From NCBI GenBank assembly GCA_944321765.1, contig CALUMQ010000029.1, positions 186,001 through 250,000 on the forward strand: 64,000 bases of DNA, written 5' to 3'. Of this stretch, positions 53,815 through 63,000 are shown piece after piece. Position numbers and translations under genes: made by a program. The notes below the pieces were generated by a model that was not told the origin of the DNA, made no database searches, and saw only the letters and a list, made by a program, of their open reading frames with translations. The stretch is from an uncultured Alistipes sp. (lineage in GTDB: Bacteria; Bacteroidota; Bacteroidia; Bacteroidales; Rikenellaceae). The stretch's first letter is position 1. Each line of letters starts with the position of its first letter.

Positions 53815-55311
53815 ATGAATCTATTGATAAACAGAGCTTTTAACAGTTTCTTGATAGGCATCATATGCTTATTAAGTAACATCTGCGAAATACAGGCACA
53901 ATCATTTGATAATTATAAAAAACGGAATCGATCTGACTTTCAACAATACAAGTCGGATAAACAGCGTAAATTCAAGGAGTACCGCGACCGTATCAATGCC
54001 GAATTCGCGGGATATATGCGCCGCACATGGCCCGAATATCGGTCGCAACCGGCACGACCAGTTCCCGATTCGCCGGAGCCTCCTGCTCCGGTGATCAAAG
54101 ATCCTGACCGACAACCTTCTAATGACCCCATACCATTTGATAAGGTAAAGCCCGCCCCAGAGCTAGTCGAACCTCCACAGCCTGTTGTGCCATTACCTAG
54201 TCCTCAGCCTGTTGTTCCCGACAGGTCTATGTTAATATTTACATTCTACGGACAAAAGTGTAGAATACCGCTCGAAAACAAGCATCGGTTTGCGTTGAAG
54301 GATGCCACGGAGAATAGTTTGGCTGATGGTTGGATGATACTTTCGTCGGACGAATACCTGCCTGTCGTGGCGCAATGTTTAGAATATCGCGACAAACTTT
54401 GCCTATGCGATTGGGGTTATATGCGTTTTATCGAACAGATGACTACAGAATTTTTTTCTCCGGCGCAACTTAATGAGGCTCGGTTGATGCAGATGTATAT
54501 TCTAACCCAGTCTGGATACAAAGTGCGTATTGCTCGTGCGGGCAAGCAGCTCGTATTATTACTCCCGTCGAAAGATACTATTTATCAATATTCATATTTA
54601 AATATAGGAGGTGTTAATTACTATATTATTGACTCGTTGTTAGGACAAACCTCATTTAGTGTATTCAATCAAGAGTTCCCTAAAGAACAAGATTTCTCAC
54701 TAGAGATCACACGGCAACCAATACTACCTATCTTGGAGACTGCTCCACGCCTTTTGCAATCCAAACTTGATAATGGACTGGAAGCAAATGTTATATTGAA
54801 TAAAAATTTGATAGACTTTTATAATGACTATCCTTTAAGTAGTAATTGGAATATCTATGCTAATGCCTCATTAAGTCAAAAGACAAAAGATCAATTATAT
54901 CCGGTGCTACGCATCTTTATGACAGGCAAAAACAAACTGGATGCTGCCAATATCTTACTGCATTTTGTTCAAACTGCATTCGAATATGCGACAGACGATG
55001 AACAGTTTGGCGTTGAACGAGCCTTATTTGCCGATGAGACTCTATTTTATCCATACTCTGATTGTGAAGATCGTGCTATCTTGTATTCGGCCCTAGTACG
55101 AGAGTTGTTGGGGCTTGATGTTGTGCTACTTCATTACCCAGGACATTTAGCTACAGCGGTATGTTTCAATTCCGATGATGTATATGGCGATTATCTGCAG
55201 ATAAATGATAAACGTTATATCGTATGCGATCCGACCTACATTAATGCCGATATTGGGCAGGCTATGCCGCAATATAAGCAAATCATTGCTAACGTAATTA
55301 GGATTCAATAA
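53815..55311 (+). CDS. Transglutaminase-fold secreted protein with Pro-rich linker
   Basis: 498 aa. Signal peptide (ends IQAQ), a charged coiled region (FKEYRDRINAEFAGYMRRTW), a Pro-rich linker (about 80-140), a middle domain and a C-terminal transglutaminase-like cysteine protease fold. The candidate triad is Cys in YSDCEDRAILY, His in GHLATAVCF and Asp in VCDPTYINAD. Could cut or crosslink peptides in the periplasm or on the surface; the activity is inferred. ATG 53815 (MNLLINRAF) is preferred to the upstream TTG frame start. Last gene of the AT-rich island. Confidence 0.72.
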   Translation: MNLLINRAFNSFLIGIICLLSNICEIQAQSFDNYKKRNRSDFQQYKSDKQRKFKEYRDRINAEFAGYMRRTWPEYRSQPARPVPDSPEPPAPVIKDPDRQPSNDPIPFDKVKPAPELVEPPQPVVPLPSPQPVVPDRSMLIFTFYGQKCRIPLENKHRFALKDATENSLADGWMILSSDEYLPVVAQCLEYRDKLCLCDWGYMRFIEQMTTEFFSPAQLNEARLMQMYILTQSGYKVRIARAGKQLVLLLPSKDTIYQYSYLNIGGVNYYIIDSLLGQTSFSVFNQEFPKEQDFSLEITRQPILPILETAPRLLQSKLDNGLEANVILNKNLIDFYNDYPLSSNWNIYANASLSQKTKDQLYPVLRIFMTGKNKLDAANILLHFVQTAFEYATDDEQFGVERALFADETLFYPYSDCEDRAILYSALVRELLGLDVVLLHYPGHLATAVCFNSDDVYGDYLQINDKRYIVCDPTYINADIGQAMPQYKQIIANVIRIQ

Positions 55312-55494
55312 TAATTGAACATGAGATAAAGAGGCCATAGTTGACAAAACAAAAAATATTTGGATGAAATATCTATAGAAATAGCTCACGCATATGGCTA
55401 TCAAGAATTACCCCACCAAATAGCCTAGTCAAACATCTTTCACAGCATGTGTGGGGAAGATGTGGACAAAATACGGACACGCAGCGCAAAACAA

Positions 55495-55531
55495 AAATCC
55501 CAAACAGTTATGCTGCAACTGTTTGGGATTT
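55495..55531 (-). terminator. Terminator downstream of tRNA-Leu
   Basis: Perfect 15-bp stem (AAATCCCAAACAGTT / AACTGTTTGGGATTT) with a 7-nt loop, 5 nt beyond the tRNA 3' end on the minus strand. T-rich sequence (TTGTTTT) follows. It also lies at the edge of the AT-rich island, so it could mark the insertion border. Confidence 0.8.
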
Positions 55532-55536
55532 CTCTC

Positions 55537-55623
55537 TGGTACCCGGAGCCGGGGTCGAACCGGCACGACATTGCTGTCATTGGTGTTTGAGACCAACGCG
55601 TCTACCGATTCCGCCATCCGGGC
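55537..55623 (-). tRNA. tRNA-Leu (anticodon CAA)
   Basis: 87-nt class II tRNA with encoded CCA (55537-55539). Acceptor stem is GCCCGGA / TCCGGGT (first pair G-U); anticodon stem is TTGGT / ACCAA with loop CTCAAAC. The variable arm is long and the T-arm reads CCGGTTCGACCCCGG. Reads UUG codons. Neighbour of the AT-rich island, whose element may have used this gene as its attachment site. Confidence 0.95.
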
Positions 55624-55760
55624 TGATTGTCCGCGTCATGCGGCGAATCGGGTGGACAAAGATAGAAAAAATTCCTCGCTTGCAAGAATTTTCAACGATT
55701 TATTTTCGGATGCCACCTCATCAAATGGACCGGACGCCGGGCACCGGATCCTCGTCGGAA

Positions 55761-57596
55761 TCACTTGTGCCGGTCGAAGTAATCCCGCACCCGGCGGGCT
55801 CGGGCCGGACCGATCAGTGCCGACAACTCCTCGGTGTTTGCCCCACGAACCCGCTCCACCGTGCGGAAGTGCCGCAGCAGAGTCTCGACGGTCTTTGACC
55901 CGATGCCGTCGATCTGCTCCAGCTCACTGTGGATAAACGTCTTGCTGCGTTTCTGACGATGGAACGTAATGGCAAAACGGTGCACCTCGTCCTGGATACT
56001 CGTCAGGAAATGGAACAGCGGAGAGGTCGGACGCAGCCCCACCAGCAGCGGCGGATAGCCGCAGTAGAGTTCCGCCGTGCGGTGCCGGTCATCCTTGGCA
56101 AGTCCCGCGATCGGAATCGAGAGTCCCAGCTCTTCGAGCACTTCGTGGATCGCCCCCATCTGGCCCTTTCCGCCGTCGGCAATGATCAGATCGGGCAACT
56201 CCGCCCCTTCGGACTGCAGGCGGCTGTAACGGCGATGCACCACCTCGCGCATCGAAGCGTAGTCGTCGGGACCCTCCACCGTCCGGATGTTGAAGTGCCG
56301 GTACTCCTTGCGCGAAGGCTTTCCGTCGCGGAAGACGACGCACGACGCCACGGGATTGGATCCCTGCAGATTGGAGTTGTCGAAACATTCGATATGACGC
56401 GGCGGCCGGTCGAGATGCAACTCCTGCTGCAAGGCGTTCAGCAGACGCTCCGTATGGCGTTCGGGATTCTTGATCTCCAGGTTCTTGAGCCGCTCGGCCC
56501 GATAGATGCGGGCGCTCTTGAGCGAGAACTCCAGCAGATCGAACTTCTCTCCGCGCCGCGGCACGGTGAAGGTTACCCCGTCGAAGAGCTGCGAGGCGGC
56601 GGGGAGGAACGGCACGACCAGTTCGCGGGAGAGATGCTCGCCCTCGGGCAGATGTTCGGCCACGTGGCGGATGGCATAGGCCAGCAGATCGGGGCCTTCA
56701 GCCTCGGCGCCCGCCGAAAGGCGCAACGTCTGCACGGCGACAATCGACCCGTGGCGCACACGCAGGTAGTTGCAATAGGTCACATCGTCATCCGGGAGCA
56801 GCGAGAAGACATCGACATCGGCAAGGCTTGCACTGACGATCACCGAGCGGGCGGCATAGTGGTCGAGGGCCTCGAGGCGGGACTTGAAGGCCTGGGCCGC
56901 CTCGAAACGCAGCTCCCGGGCCGCACGCTCCATCTCGTCGGTCAGGAACCGCCGCACGGGACGCAGATCGCCGCGCAGCACCGAAATGACAAGGTCGAGC
57001 TGACGGTCGTACTCCTCTTCGGTCTGCGCCCCGACGCAGGGGGCCTTGCAGTTGCCGAGATGGTATTGGAGGCAGACGGTATACCGACCCCGGGCGATGG
57101 CCTCGGGCGAAAGGTTGAGCCGACACGTACGCAGCGGCACGACGCTGCGGATGAATTCGAGAATGCTCCGCTGCTGCTGCACGGAGGCATAGGGCCCGAA
57201 ATAGTGCGATCCGTCGCGCACGACCTGACGCGTCGACTCCACGCGCGGAAAGGGCTCGCGGCGCACGACGATCCATGGATAGGTCTTGTCGTCCTTCAGC
57301 AGGATGTTGTAACGGGGCTGCAGGGTCTTTATCAGCGAATTCTCGAGCAGCAGGGCGTCGGCCTCACTGCCGACGACGATGTGGCGGATCTCGACGATCT
57401 GACGCACCAGCGCCCGCACCTTGGCCGAATGTTCGCGCGAGTTGACGAAGTAGGAGGAGACCCTTTTGCGAAGGCTCTTGGCCTTGCCGACATAGATGAT
57501 CTTCCCGGTGCGATCCAGAAACTGGTAGACACCGGGCGACAGGGGCAGCAGAGCCACCTGTTCGCGGAGTTTGTTTTTATCGGCGGCGGCAGGCAT
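55761..57596 (-). CDS. uvrC: Excinuclease ABC subunit C
   Basis: 611 aa UvrC, the dual-incision nuclease of nucleotide excision repair. The N-terminal GIY-YIG domain starts LSPGVYQFLDRTGKIIYVGKAKSLRKR. The four-Cys/UvrB-binding region follows. The C-terminal RNase H-like nuclease has IECFDNSNLQGSNPVAS and LIIADGGKGQ, and the (HhH)2 region has IDGIGSKTVETLL. ATG 57596 is the family start; the frame is open far upstream but the extra 135 codons are not homologous. A TACCTTTG element lies 6 nt from this ATG. Confidence 0.96.
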   Translation of the reverse strand: MPAAADKNKLREQVALLPLSPGVYQFLDRTGKIIYVGKAKSLRKRVSSYFVNSREHSAKVRALVRQIVEIRHIVVGSEADALLLENSLIKTLQPRYNILLKDDKTYPWIVVRREPFPRVESTRQVVRDGSHYFGPYASVQQQRSILEFIRSVVPLRTCRLNLSPEAIARGRYTVCLQYHLGNCKAPCVGAQTEEEYDRQLDLVISVLRGDLRPVRRFLTDEMERAARELRFEAAQAFKSRLEALDHYAARSVIVSASLADVDVFSLLPDDDVTYCNYLRVRHGSIVAVQTLRLSAGAEAEGPDLLAYAIRHVAEHLPEGEHLSRELVVPFLPAASQLFDGVTFTVPRRGEKFDLLEFSLKSARIYRAERLKNLEIKNPERHTERLLNALQQELHLDRPPRHIECFDNSNLQGSNPVASCVVFRDGKPSRKEYRHFNIRTVEGPDDYASMREVVHRRYSRLQSEGAELPDLIIADGGKGQMGAIHEVLEELGLSIPIAGLAKDDRHRTAELYCGYPPLLVGLRPTSPLFHFLTSIQDEVHRFAITFHRQKRSKTFIHSELEQIDGIGSKTVETLLRHFRTVERVRGANTEELSALIGPARARRVRDYFDRHK

Positions 57597-57602
57597 ACGT
57601 CG

Positions 57603-57610
57603 CAAAGGTA
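57603..57610 (-). promoter_or_regulatory. -7 promoter element (TACCTTTG) giving a leaderless uvrC mRNA
   Basis: TAnnTTTG on the minus strand, 6 nt from the uvrC ATG. Transcription would start at or next to the start codon. It fixes the start codon choice. Confidence 0.6.
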
Positions 57611-57822
57611 GCAAATTCTCCCCGGACGGACTCGGAAAAACCGTTTTTTCTTGAAACCGGAATCGCCGAAAGCAAGAAAGATCCGCCGTCGCGGATGGCC
57701 GCCCGGAAAACCGAAATGTGTTCAAAAAGGGATTTATTTTGTCGATACAAGGAAAAATAGTATCTTTCGCCGCTTTTTCAGCAAAACTCCTCTCGAAACA
57801 ATACAAAAAAATATTTGATCGA

Positions 57823-58788
57823 ATGAAGAAACATCTCCTCTGTCTCCTGTTTGCCGTCGGAGGATTGCTCTCCTCGTGCGTGGACAGTGAGTATGATCTC
57901 AGCGCGCTGAAGACCGACAACATCTCCATCGGAGACGAATCGATGGTCAAGGAGCTGCCTCTGGCGCGCGTGTACATCTCGATGAACGAGATCGCCAACA
58001 ATCAGTCCGACATTCTCGCGCTCTGCATCAAGGCCGACAAGTGGCTTCCGACCCCCCTGCCCGGAGGCGCCGACTACCTCGACCTTACGCGCATCAACGA
58101 CGAGACGTACGTCGGAGGGATTTTCGACGCGCTGATCGACCAGATGGAAGCCGATCCCGAGAAGCTCGAAACGGTCGCCGCACTCGTCTACGAAGATTAT
58201 GCCGGCGTGTTTGCCGACCTGCTCGGCGTCCCGACGGCGCGTCCCGATCTCTTCCATGAAGCTTTCGTCGCCGGGTACAACAATCCCTACGTAGTGAGCG
58301 AACTGCGCTCCTGCTTCACGGGATTCCTCGACACGGACCTGCGCGTGGATGCATTCCACTACGACCTCGGAAGCATCAACCTCAGCAGCGACGTCGTCGA
58401 CATGCTCGCCGACAACCTCGATCCCGAGGGGACGGCCAACCCCGTCAACACGCTCAACCTCGCCGGAGAGATCACCTGCAAGCTCCCCATCTCCATGCGT
58501 CTCGAACCCACGTTCACAACCGAATGGGGCGAGAAGATTCTCTCGTTCAGTGCAGAGATCGACGCCGCGCGGGAGGTGAACGAGATCGTCGAAAGCGACG
58601 ACACGCGCATCTATGCCGAAGGGCTTCGCCAGCTGATCGACGGCGCCGAGATCTCCATTCCGGTACTCTTCGAGCGCTACTACCCCGGCGACAGCGAGTT
58701 CCTCAACACCCCGGCCGACGATGATTCGGCCCAGATCGAAATCAAACTCCACCTGATCAAACGGGGCGGAATAAAGTTCAACCTCTAA
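57823..58788 (+). CDS. Uncharacterized Bacteroidales lipoprotein
   Basis: 321 aa lipoprotein (lipobox LSSC, about residue 19). The body is acidic; an N-terminal YDLSALKTDNISIGDE precedes a helical section, and the C-terminal half is beta-rich (LNLAGEITCKLPISMRLEP). No recognisable domain. It precedes a DUF5723-like outer-membrane protein by 15 nt, so the two may form a surface-associated pair. ATG 57823 starts the signal peptide; the frame runs back to 57718 across a TATCTTTC promoter-like sequence. Confidence 0.72.
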   Translation: MKKHLLCLLFAVGGLLSSCVDSEYDLSALKTDNISIGDESMVKELPLARVYISMNEIANNQSDILALCIKADKWLPTPLPGGADYLDLTRINDETYVGGIFDALIDQMEADPEKLETVAALVYEDYAGVFADLLGVPTARPDLFHEAFVAGYNNPYVVSELRSCFTGFLDTDLRVDAFHYDLGSINLSSDVVDMLADNLDPEGTANPVNTLNLAGEITCKLPISMRLEPTFTTEWGEKILSFSAEIDAAREVNEIVESDDTRIYAEGLRQLIDGAEISIPVLFERYYPGDSEFLNTPADDDSAQIEIKLHLIKRGGIKFNL

Positions 58789-58803
58789 AGCAAGCCGCCA
58801 CAC

Positions 58804-60207
58804 ATGAAACGCATTCTGATCCTTGCGGCCGCACTCCTTCCGGCACTCCTCGCCACGGCCCAAAACCCCACGGCGTATTTTATGGACGGAGCGACCTTCC
58901 GTTCGCAGTTCAACCCCGCCTTTGCGCCGCAGCGCGGCTACCTCAACCTTCCGGCCATCGGAGGCATCCAGGTCACCGTCGGAGGCAACGTCTCGCTCAA
59001 CAGCATCGTCTACCCCCGCAACGGCAAGCTCGTGACGCTGCTCGACCAGTCGGTTCCGGCGGCCGAAGCGCTCGCCAACCTCCGGACGGACAATTACCTC
59101 GGACTGGATACCCGGGTCAACCTCTTCGGGATCGGCAAATACACCGCCAACCGCAAGAACTTCTGGTCCTTCGACATGAGCCTCCGCACGACCGAGAGCT
59201 CGAACCTCCCCTACTCGCTCTTCGAATTCCTCAAGCTCGGCAAGGAGGGCGACATCGGCAACATCCGCCTCTCGGGCGACAGCTACCTGGAGGCAGGCTT
59301 CAACTACTCGTTCCCGCTGCTCGACGACCGGCTCTACCTCGGAGCCCGGATCAAGTTCCTGGCCGGAGTCGCCCGCGCCGAGATGCAGTACACCCGCTTC
59401 AACGTCACCATGCAGGAGGATATCTGGAGCGTCGACGCCCAGGGGCGTTTCGATCTCGCGGGAGGCGGGGCCTCGGTCGAGATCCCCGAAGGCCGTGAGA
59501 CCTTCGAGTTCAACGACCTCAAGTTCAAGCCCAAAGGTCCCGCAGGATACGGCGTTGCCGTGGATCTCGGTGCGACCTTCGACATCCTCCCGGACCTGCA
59601 GGCTTCACTGGCCCTCGTCGATCTGGGATTCATCTGCTGGAACGGTGCCGTCGCCGGCATCTCGAGCCAGCAGCTGGAGTTTACCGGAACGACCATCTCG
59701 GGCGGAGAGGCCGCTCCTGCTCCGGACTTCGACTTCGAACTGCTGAAGTTCACCCCTACCGACGCAAGGAACAGCACCAAATCGCTGCGCACAACCATCA
59801 ATGCCGGCATCGAATACCGTCTGTGGGAACGCCGCGTGGGATTCGGACTGCTCTATTCAGCACGCTTCTGGGCCTATCGCACCTACCACAACCTCACGGG
59901 ATCGGTCAACTTCCAGCCCGTCGAGTGGTTCACCCTCTCGGGCAGCTACTCCGTACTCGACAACCGCAACGGCGCCGTGGGGCTGGCCATGAACCTCTCG
60001 CCCGGATGGATCAACTTCTTCATCGGCACGGACATGCTTCTGTCGCGTCGCACGCCGCAGTGGGTGCCGATCCGCCAGAGCACGATGAACCTCACCTTCG
60101 GACTGGGCATTCCGCTCGGGAAACGCGGCGATCGCAACACCTGGAGCCGGAAGGCCCGCCAGTCGCGCGAGGAGGATCAGGCCCTGGAAGAGCTCTTCGG
60201 ATGGTAG
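58804..60207 (+). CDS. DUF5723-like outer-membrane beta-barrel protein
   Basis: 467 aa with signal peptide (ends LATAQ) and repeated amphipathic beta strands. The start NPTAYFMDGATFRSQFNPAF and the middle NYLGLDTRVNLFGIGKY are typical of DUF5723-type FadL/OmpP1-like barrels of Bacteroidetes. The C-terminal basic tail (RKARQSREEDQALEELFGW) extends beyond the barrel and may face the periplasm. Function unknown. Genetically linked to the upstream lipoprotein. Confidence 0.78.
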   Translation: MKRILILAAALLPALLATAQNPTAYFMDGATFRSQFNPAFAPQRGYLNLPAIGGIQVTVGGNVSLNSIVYPRNGKLVTLLDQSVPAAEALANLRTDNYLGLDTRVNLFGIGKYTANRKNFWSFDMSLRTTESSNLPYSLFEFLKLGKEGDIGNIRLSGDSYLEAGFNYSFPLLDDRLYLGARIKFLAGVARAEMQYTRFNVTMQEDIWSVDAQGRFDLAGGGASVEIPEGRETFEFNDLKFKPKGPAGYGVAVDLGATFDILPDLQASLALVDLGFICWNGAVAGISSQQLEFTGTTISGGEAAPAPDFDFELLKFTPTDARNSTKSLRTTINAGIEYRLWERRVGFGLLYSARFWAYRTYHNLTGSVNFQPVEWFTLSGSYSVLDNRNGAVGLAMNLSPGWINFFIGTDMLLSRRTPQWVPIRQSTMNLTFGLGIPLGKRGDRNTWSRKARQSREEDQALEELFGW

Positions 60208-60290
60208 GGCGCAGGCCTCGGAAACCTTGCGGGTACGAAAACTTTTTCACCCCACGGGGGCAAAAAGTTGGCAGTAACGCTTATTTTTCT

Positions 60291-60298
60291 TAATTTTG
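60291..60298 (+). promoter_or_regulatory. -7 promoter element (TAATTTTG) of tRNA-Arg
   Basis: TAnnTTTG match 19 nt upstream of the tRNA, with TTG about 20 nt further upstream (60268-60270). Confidence 0.65.
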
Positions 60299-60317
60299 CG
60301 CCCGTAACGAAAAGGTC

Positions 60318-60391
60318 GGTCCCGTAGCTCAGTTGGATAGAGCAGCAGATTTCTAATCTGCCGGTCGCGCGTTCGAGCCGCGCCGGGATCA
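60318..60391 (+). tRNA. tRNA-Arg (anticodon TCT)
   Basis: 74-nt tRNA with acceptor stem GGTCCCG / CGGGATC, D-arm GTAGCTCAGTTGGATAGAGC, and anticodon stem GCAGA / TCTGC with loop TTTCTAA. It ends at discriminator A without an encoded CCA, followed by a T7 run that should end transcription. Reads AGA/AGG. Confidence 0.95.
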
Positions 60392-60432
60392 CTTTTTTTA
60401 CGTCCGTTTTTTGCCGGATCAATATTTTTCCC

Positions 60433-60440
60433 TACATTTG
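60433..60440 (+). promoter_or_regulatory. -7 promoter element (TACATTTG) of rpsP
   Basis: TAnnTTTG match 61 nt upstream of the rpsP ATG. Confidence 0.6.
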
Positions 60441-60501
60441 CACGCTAATAGCCCGATACGGGTGAGCTTTTTTACTTTTTAATAACAAAATTTTATAGCA
60501 A

Positions 60502-61050
60502 ATGGCTGTTAAAATTCGTCTGGCACGCCATGGTAAGAAGGGTTTCGCCTTCTATCATATCGTTGCCGCAGATAGCAGAGCGCCACGTGATGGTAAATTT
60601 ATCGAGAAGTTGGGTACCTACAACCCCAACACGAATCCTGCTACGATCGATCTGAACTTCGAGAAAGCTCTGGATTGGTTACAAAAAGGCGCACAACCCA
60701 CCGATACCTGTCGGGCTATCCTCTCCTACAAGGGTGTCCTCTACAAGAAGCACCTGCTCGGAGGCGTTGCCAAAGGTGCATTCTCCGAGGCTGAGGCCGA
60801 GGCACGCTTCAACAAGTGGATGGAGGCCAAGAGCGGCAAGATCGAGGCCAAGACCAACAAGCTGGCTTCCGACGCCAAGGCTGCCGAGAAGGCCCGTCTG
60901 GCTGCCGAAAGCAAGGTGAACGAGGAGCGCGCCGCTGCCATCGCCGAGAAGAAGGCCGCAGCCGAGGCTGCAGCCCGTGAGGCCGCTGAAGCCGCTGCCG
61001 CCGAGGCTGCCGAAGCTCCCGCCGCCGAGGAGACTCCCGCTGCCGAATAG
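60502..61050 (+). CDS. rpsP: 30S ribosomal protein S16 with long C-terminal extension
   Basis: 182 aa. The first about 85 residues are a standard S16 ([45 protein letters not shown]). The remaining about 95 residues are an Ala/Lys/Glu-rich helical tail ending in an Ala/Glu/Pro acidic stretch, roughly doubling the usual length. Such extensions occur in Bacteroidetes S16. It is separated from rimM by a strong terminator and an internal promoter. Confidence 0.96.
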   Translation: MAVKIRLARHGKKGFAFYHIVAADSRAPRDGKFIEKLGTYNPNTNPATIDLNFEKALDWLQKGAQPTDTCRAILSYKGVLYKKHLLGGVAKGAFSEAEAEARFNKWMEAKSGKIEAKTNKLASDAKAAEKARLAAESKVNEERAAAIAEKKAAAEAAAREAAEAAAAEAAEAPAAEETPAAE

Positions 61051-61073
61051 GCCCGATCCGGAGTTACGACCAA

Positions 61074-61112
61074 ACAGTAAATCGCCCATACGGGCGATTT
61101 ACTGTTTTTTTT
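61074..61112 (+). terminator. Rho-independent terminator after rpsP
   Basis: A 14-bp perfect stem (ACAGTAAATCGCCC / GGGCGATTTACTGT) with a 4-nt loop and eight T. Confidence 0.93.
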
Positions 61113-61114
61113 CG

Positions 61115-61122
61115 TACCTTTG
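61115..61122 (+). promoter_or_regulatory. -7 promoter element (TACCTTTG) of rimM-mnmA
   Basis: TAnnTTTG match 20 nt upstream of the rimM ATG, directly after the rpsP terminator. It makes rimM-mnmA a separate transcription unit. Confidence 0.65.
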
Positions 61123-61142
61123 CTGCAAAACCGCTTCATGTC

Positions 61143-61664
61143 ATGACCACCCGACCCGCAGGACGCATCAACAAACTTTTCGGCACCGCCGGAAGCGTCA
61201 TGCTTTCGCTCTACGACACCTTTCCCGAGGAGTTCGACCCCGCCACCACCCCGCTGATGGTCTCAATCGACGGACTCGACGTGCCGCTCTGGTGCGAGCG
61301 TTTCGAACGCCGCGGACAGACGGGAGCCGTCGCCGCCGTCGCCGACCTCGACACCGAACGCCGGGCCGAGGAGCTGCTGGGGCTGGAGTTCCGCATCGAC
61401 CGCCGCGAAGAGCCGGACGACGAGGAGTTCTACCTCGAAGACCTGATCGGATTCGCGGTAGAGGTCGAGGAGGTCGGAGATGCAAAAAAACATATCGGAA
61501 CCCTCACGGACTATTACGACAGCGACGCCAATCCGCTCTTCGAGCTGGAGATCGATGCACGCCGCGTGTTGGTTCCCGCCGTCGAGGAGTTCATCGCGCA
61601 CATCGATTTCGAAGGGCGGAGGATCCATTTCATCCTGCCCGAAGGACTTCTAAACCTGGAATAG
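61143..61664 (+). CDS. rimM: Ribosome maturation factor RimM
   Basis: 173 aa 16S rRNA processing protein that helps mature the 30S head and binds S19. The N-terminal beta-barrel starts AGRINKLFGTAGSVMLSLYD. The PRC-barrel follows with FYLEDLIGFAVEVEE, IGTLTDYYD and the end VLVPAVEEFIAHIDFEGRRI. The N-terminal barrel is more divergent than usual. mnmA starts 2 nt after its stop. Confidence 0.9.
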   Translation: MTTRPAGRINKLFGTAGSVMLSLYDTFPEEFDPATTPLMVSIDGLDVPLWCERFERRGQTGAVAAVADLDTERRAEELLGLEFRIDRREEPDDEEFYLEDLIGFAVEVEEVGDAKKHIGTLTDYYDSDANPLFELEIDARRVLVPAVEEFIAHIDFEGRRIHFILPEGLLNLE

Positions 61665-61666
61665 AG

Positions 61667-62872
61667 ATGGCCCGTGTAGTGATAGGACTTTCGGGCGGCG
61701 TCGACTCGTCGGTGGCCGCCTGGCTGCTCAAGGAGCAGGGATACGATGTGGTGGGGCTCTTCATGATCAACTGGCACGATACCACCGGCACACTCGAGGG
61801 CGACTGTCCGTGGCACGATGACCGTGTTTTCGCCGAACTGGTGGCCAAGCGGCTCGACATTCCGCTGCACGTCGTGGATCTCTCCGCCGAGTACCGCACA
61901 CGCGTTGTGGACTACATGTTCGCCGAGTACGAGCGGGGGCGCACGCCCAATCCCGACGTACTGTGCAACCGCGAGATCAAGTTCGACGTCTTCCTGCGCG
62001 AGGCGTTGAAGCTCGGAGCCGATTACGTCGCCACGCGCCACTACTGCCGCAAGGAGGTGGAGACCCTTTCGGACGGCCGCACGATCTATCGGCTGCTGGC
62101 CGGCACGGACCCCAACAAGGATCAGAGCTATTTTCTCTGCCAGCTCTCGCAGGAGCAGCTGAGCCGTGCGCTCTTCCCCGTCGGAGGACTGCTGAAGCCC
62201 GAAGTGCGGCGTATCGCCGCCGAGCAGGGGCTCGCCACGGCCCGCCGCAAGGATTCGCAGGGCATCTGCTTCGTCGGGAAGGTCGATCTCCCGACCTTCC
62301 TCCAGCAAAAGCTGGCCGCCAGACGCGGGAACGTACACGAAATTCTCGCCTCGTGGCCCAAGTATGCGCGCCGTGCGCCGCTGCCGGCCGCCGGAGAGGA
62401 ACCCTCGGACGAGGAGTTGGCAGCGCTGGCCGAGCCGTGGCACTACACCGTCCGCGACGGCAAGAAGATCGGCGAACACAACGGCGCCCACTTCTACACC
62501 ATCGGGCAGCGCAAGGGGCTCGGCATCGGCGGCCGCAAGGAGTCGCTGTTCATTCTGGCGACAGACACCCGCGAGAACGTGATCTACGTCGGCGAGGGCG
62601 ACGCCCATCCGGGCCTGTGGCGCCCGGCGCTGCGCATCCTGCCGCAGGACGTACACTGGGTAAACCCCACGCGAAGGATAGCGCCCGGCCGGAGCGCCCG
62701 TTTCTCGGTGCGCATCCGCTACCGGCAACCGCTGCAGGGCGCACGGCTCTTCATGCGGGAAGAGGGAGCCTACCTGCTCTTCGACGAACCCCAGCGGGGC
62801 ATTACCCCGGGTCAGTTCGCGGCGTGGTACGACGGTGACGAACTGATCGGCTCGGGCGTCATCGAGCAATAG
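61667..62872 (+). CDS. mnmA: tRNA-specific 2-thiouridylase MnmA
   Basis: 401 aa enzyme that thiolates U34 of tRNA-Glu, -Gln and -Lys using ATP and a relayed persulfide. The PP-loop is IGLSGGVDSSVAAWLL. Catalytic Cys C100 (DVLCNREIKF) and C201 (QGICFVGK) are both present. The DQSYFLCQLS segment and the C-terminal barrel (FYTIGQRKGLGIGG) are intact. ATG 61667 lies 2 nt after rimM. The frame runs further upstream within rimM and rpsP by chance. Confidence 0.96.
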   Translation: MARVVIGLSGGVDSSVAAWLLKEQGYDVVGLFMINWHDTTGTLEGDCPWHDDRVFAELVAKRLDIPLHVVDLSAEYRTRVVDYMFAEYERGRTPNPDVLCNREIKFDVFLREALKLGADYVATRHYCRKEVETLSDGRTIYRLLAGTDPNKDQSYFLCQLSQEQLSRALFPVGGLLKPEVRRIAAEQGLATARRKDSQGICFVGKVDLPTFLQQKLAARRGNVHEILASWPKYARRAPLPAAGEEPSDEELAALAEPWHYTVRDGKKIGEHNGAHFYTIGQRKGLGIGGRKESLFILATDTRENVIYVGEGDAHPGLWRPALRILPQDVHWVNPTRRIAPGRSARFSVRIRYRQPLQGARLFMREEGAYLLFDEPQRGITPGQFAAWYDGDELIGSGVIEQ

Positions 62873-63000
62873 CTTCCCACCCGATACGGATACCCGGAAA
62901 CGTCATCTGCATGCGGCAGTCGGACATTCAGGGCCTTCGGATTTGCAGATACGCCGGAAAATACCTATTTTAGTTTTTAGTTCCCTCCGAAACTCTCCAC

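Noticed and set aside
54010..54070. Similarity of RSQPARP here to RSQPAPP in the integrase relic at 48119-48140
   Set aside because: Only a short shared stretch (GATCGCAACCGGC-like); too short to support a rearrangement between the two sites.
55449..55936. Plus-strand frames crossing tRNA-Leu (GVEPARH-type translation)
   Set aside because: This is the well-known spurious translation of an antisense tRNA-Leu gene and then of uvrC on the opposite strand.
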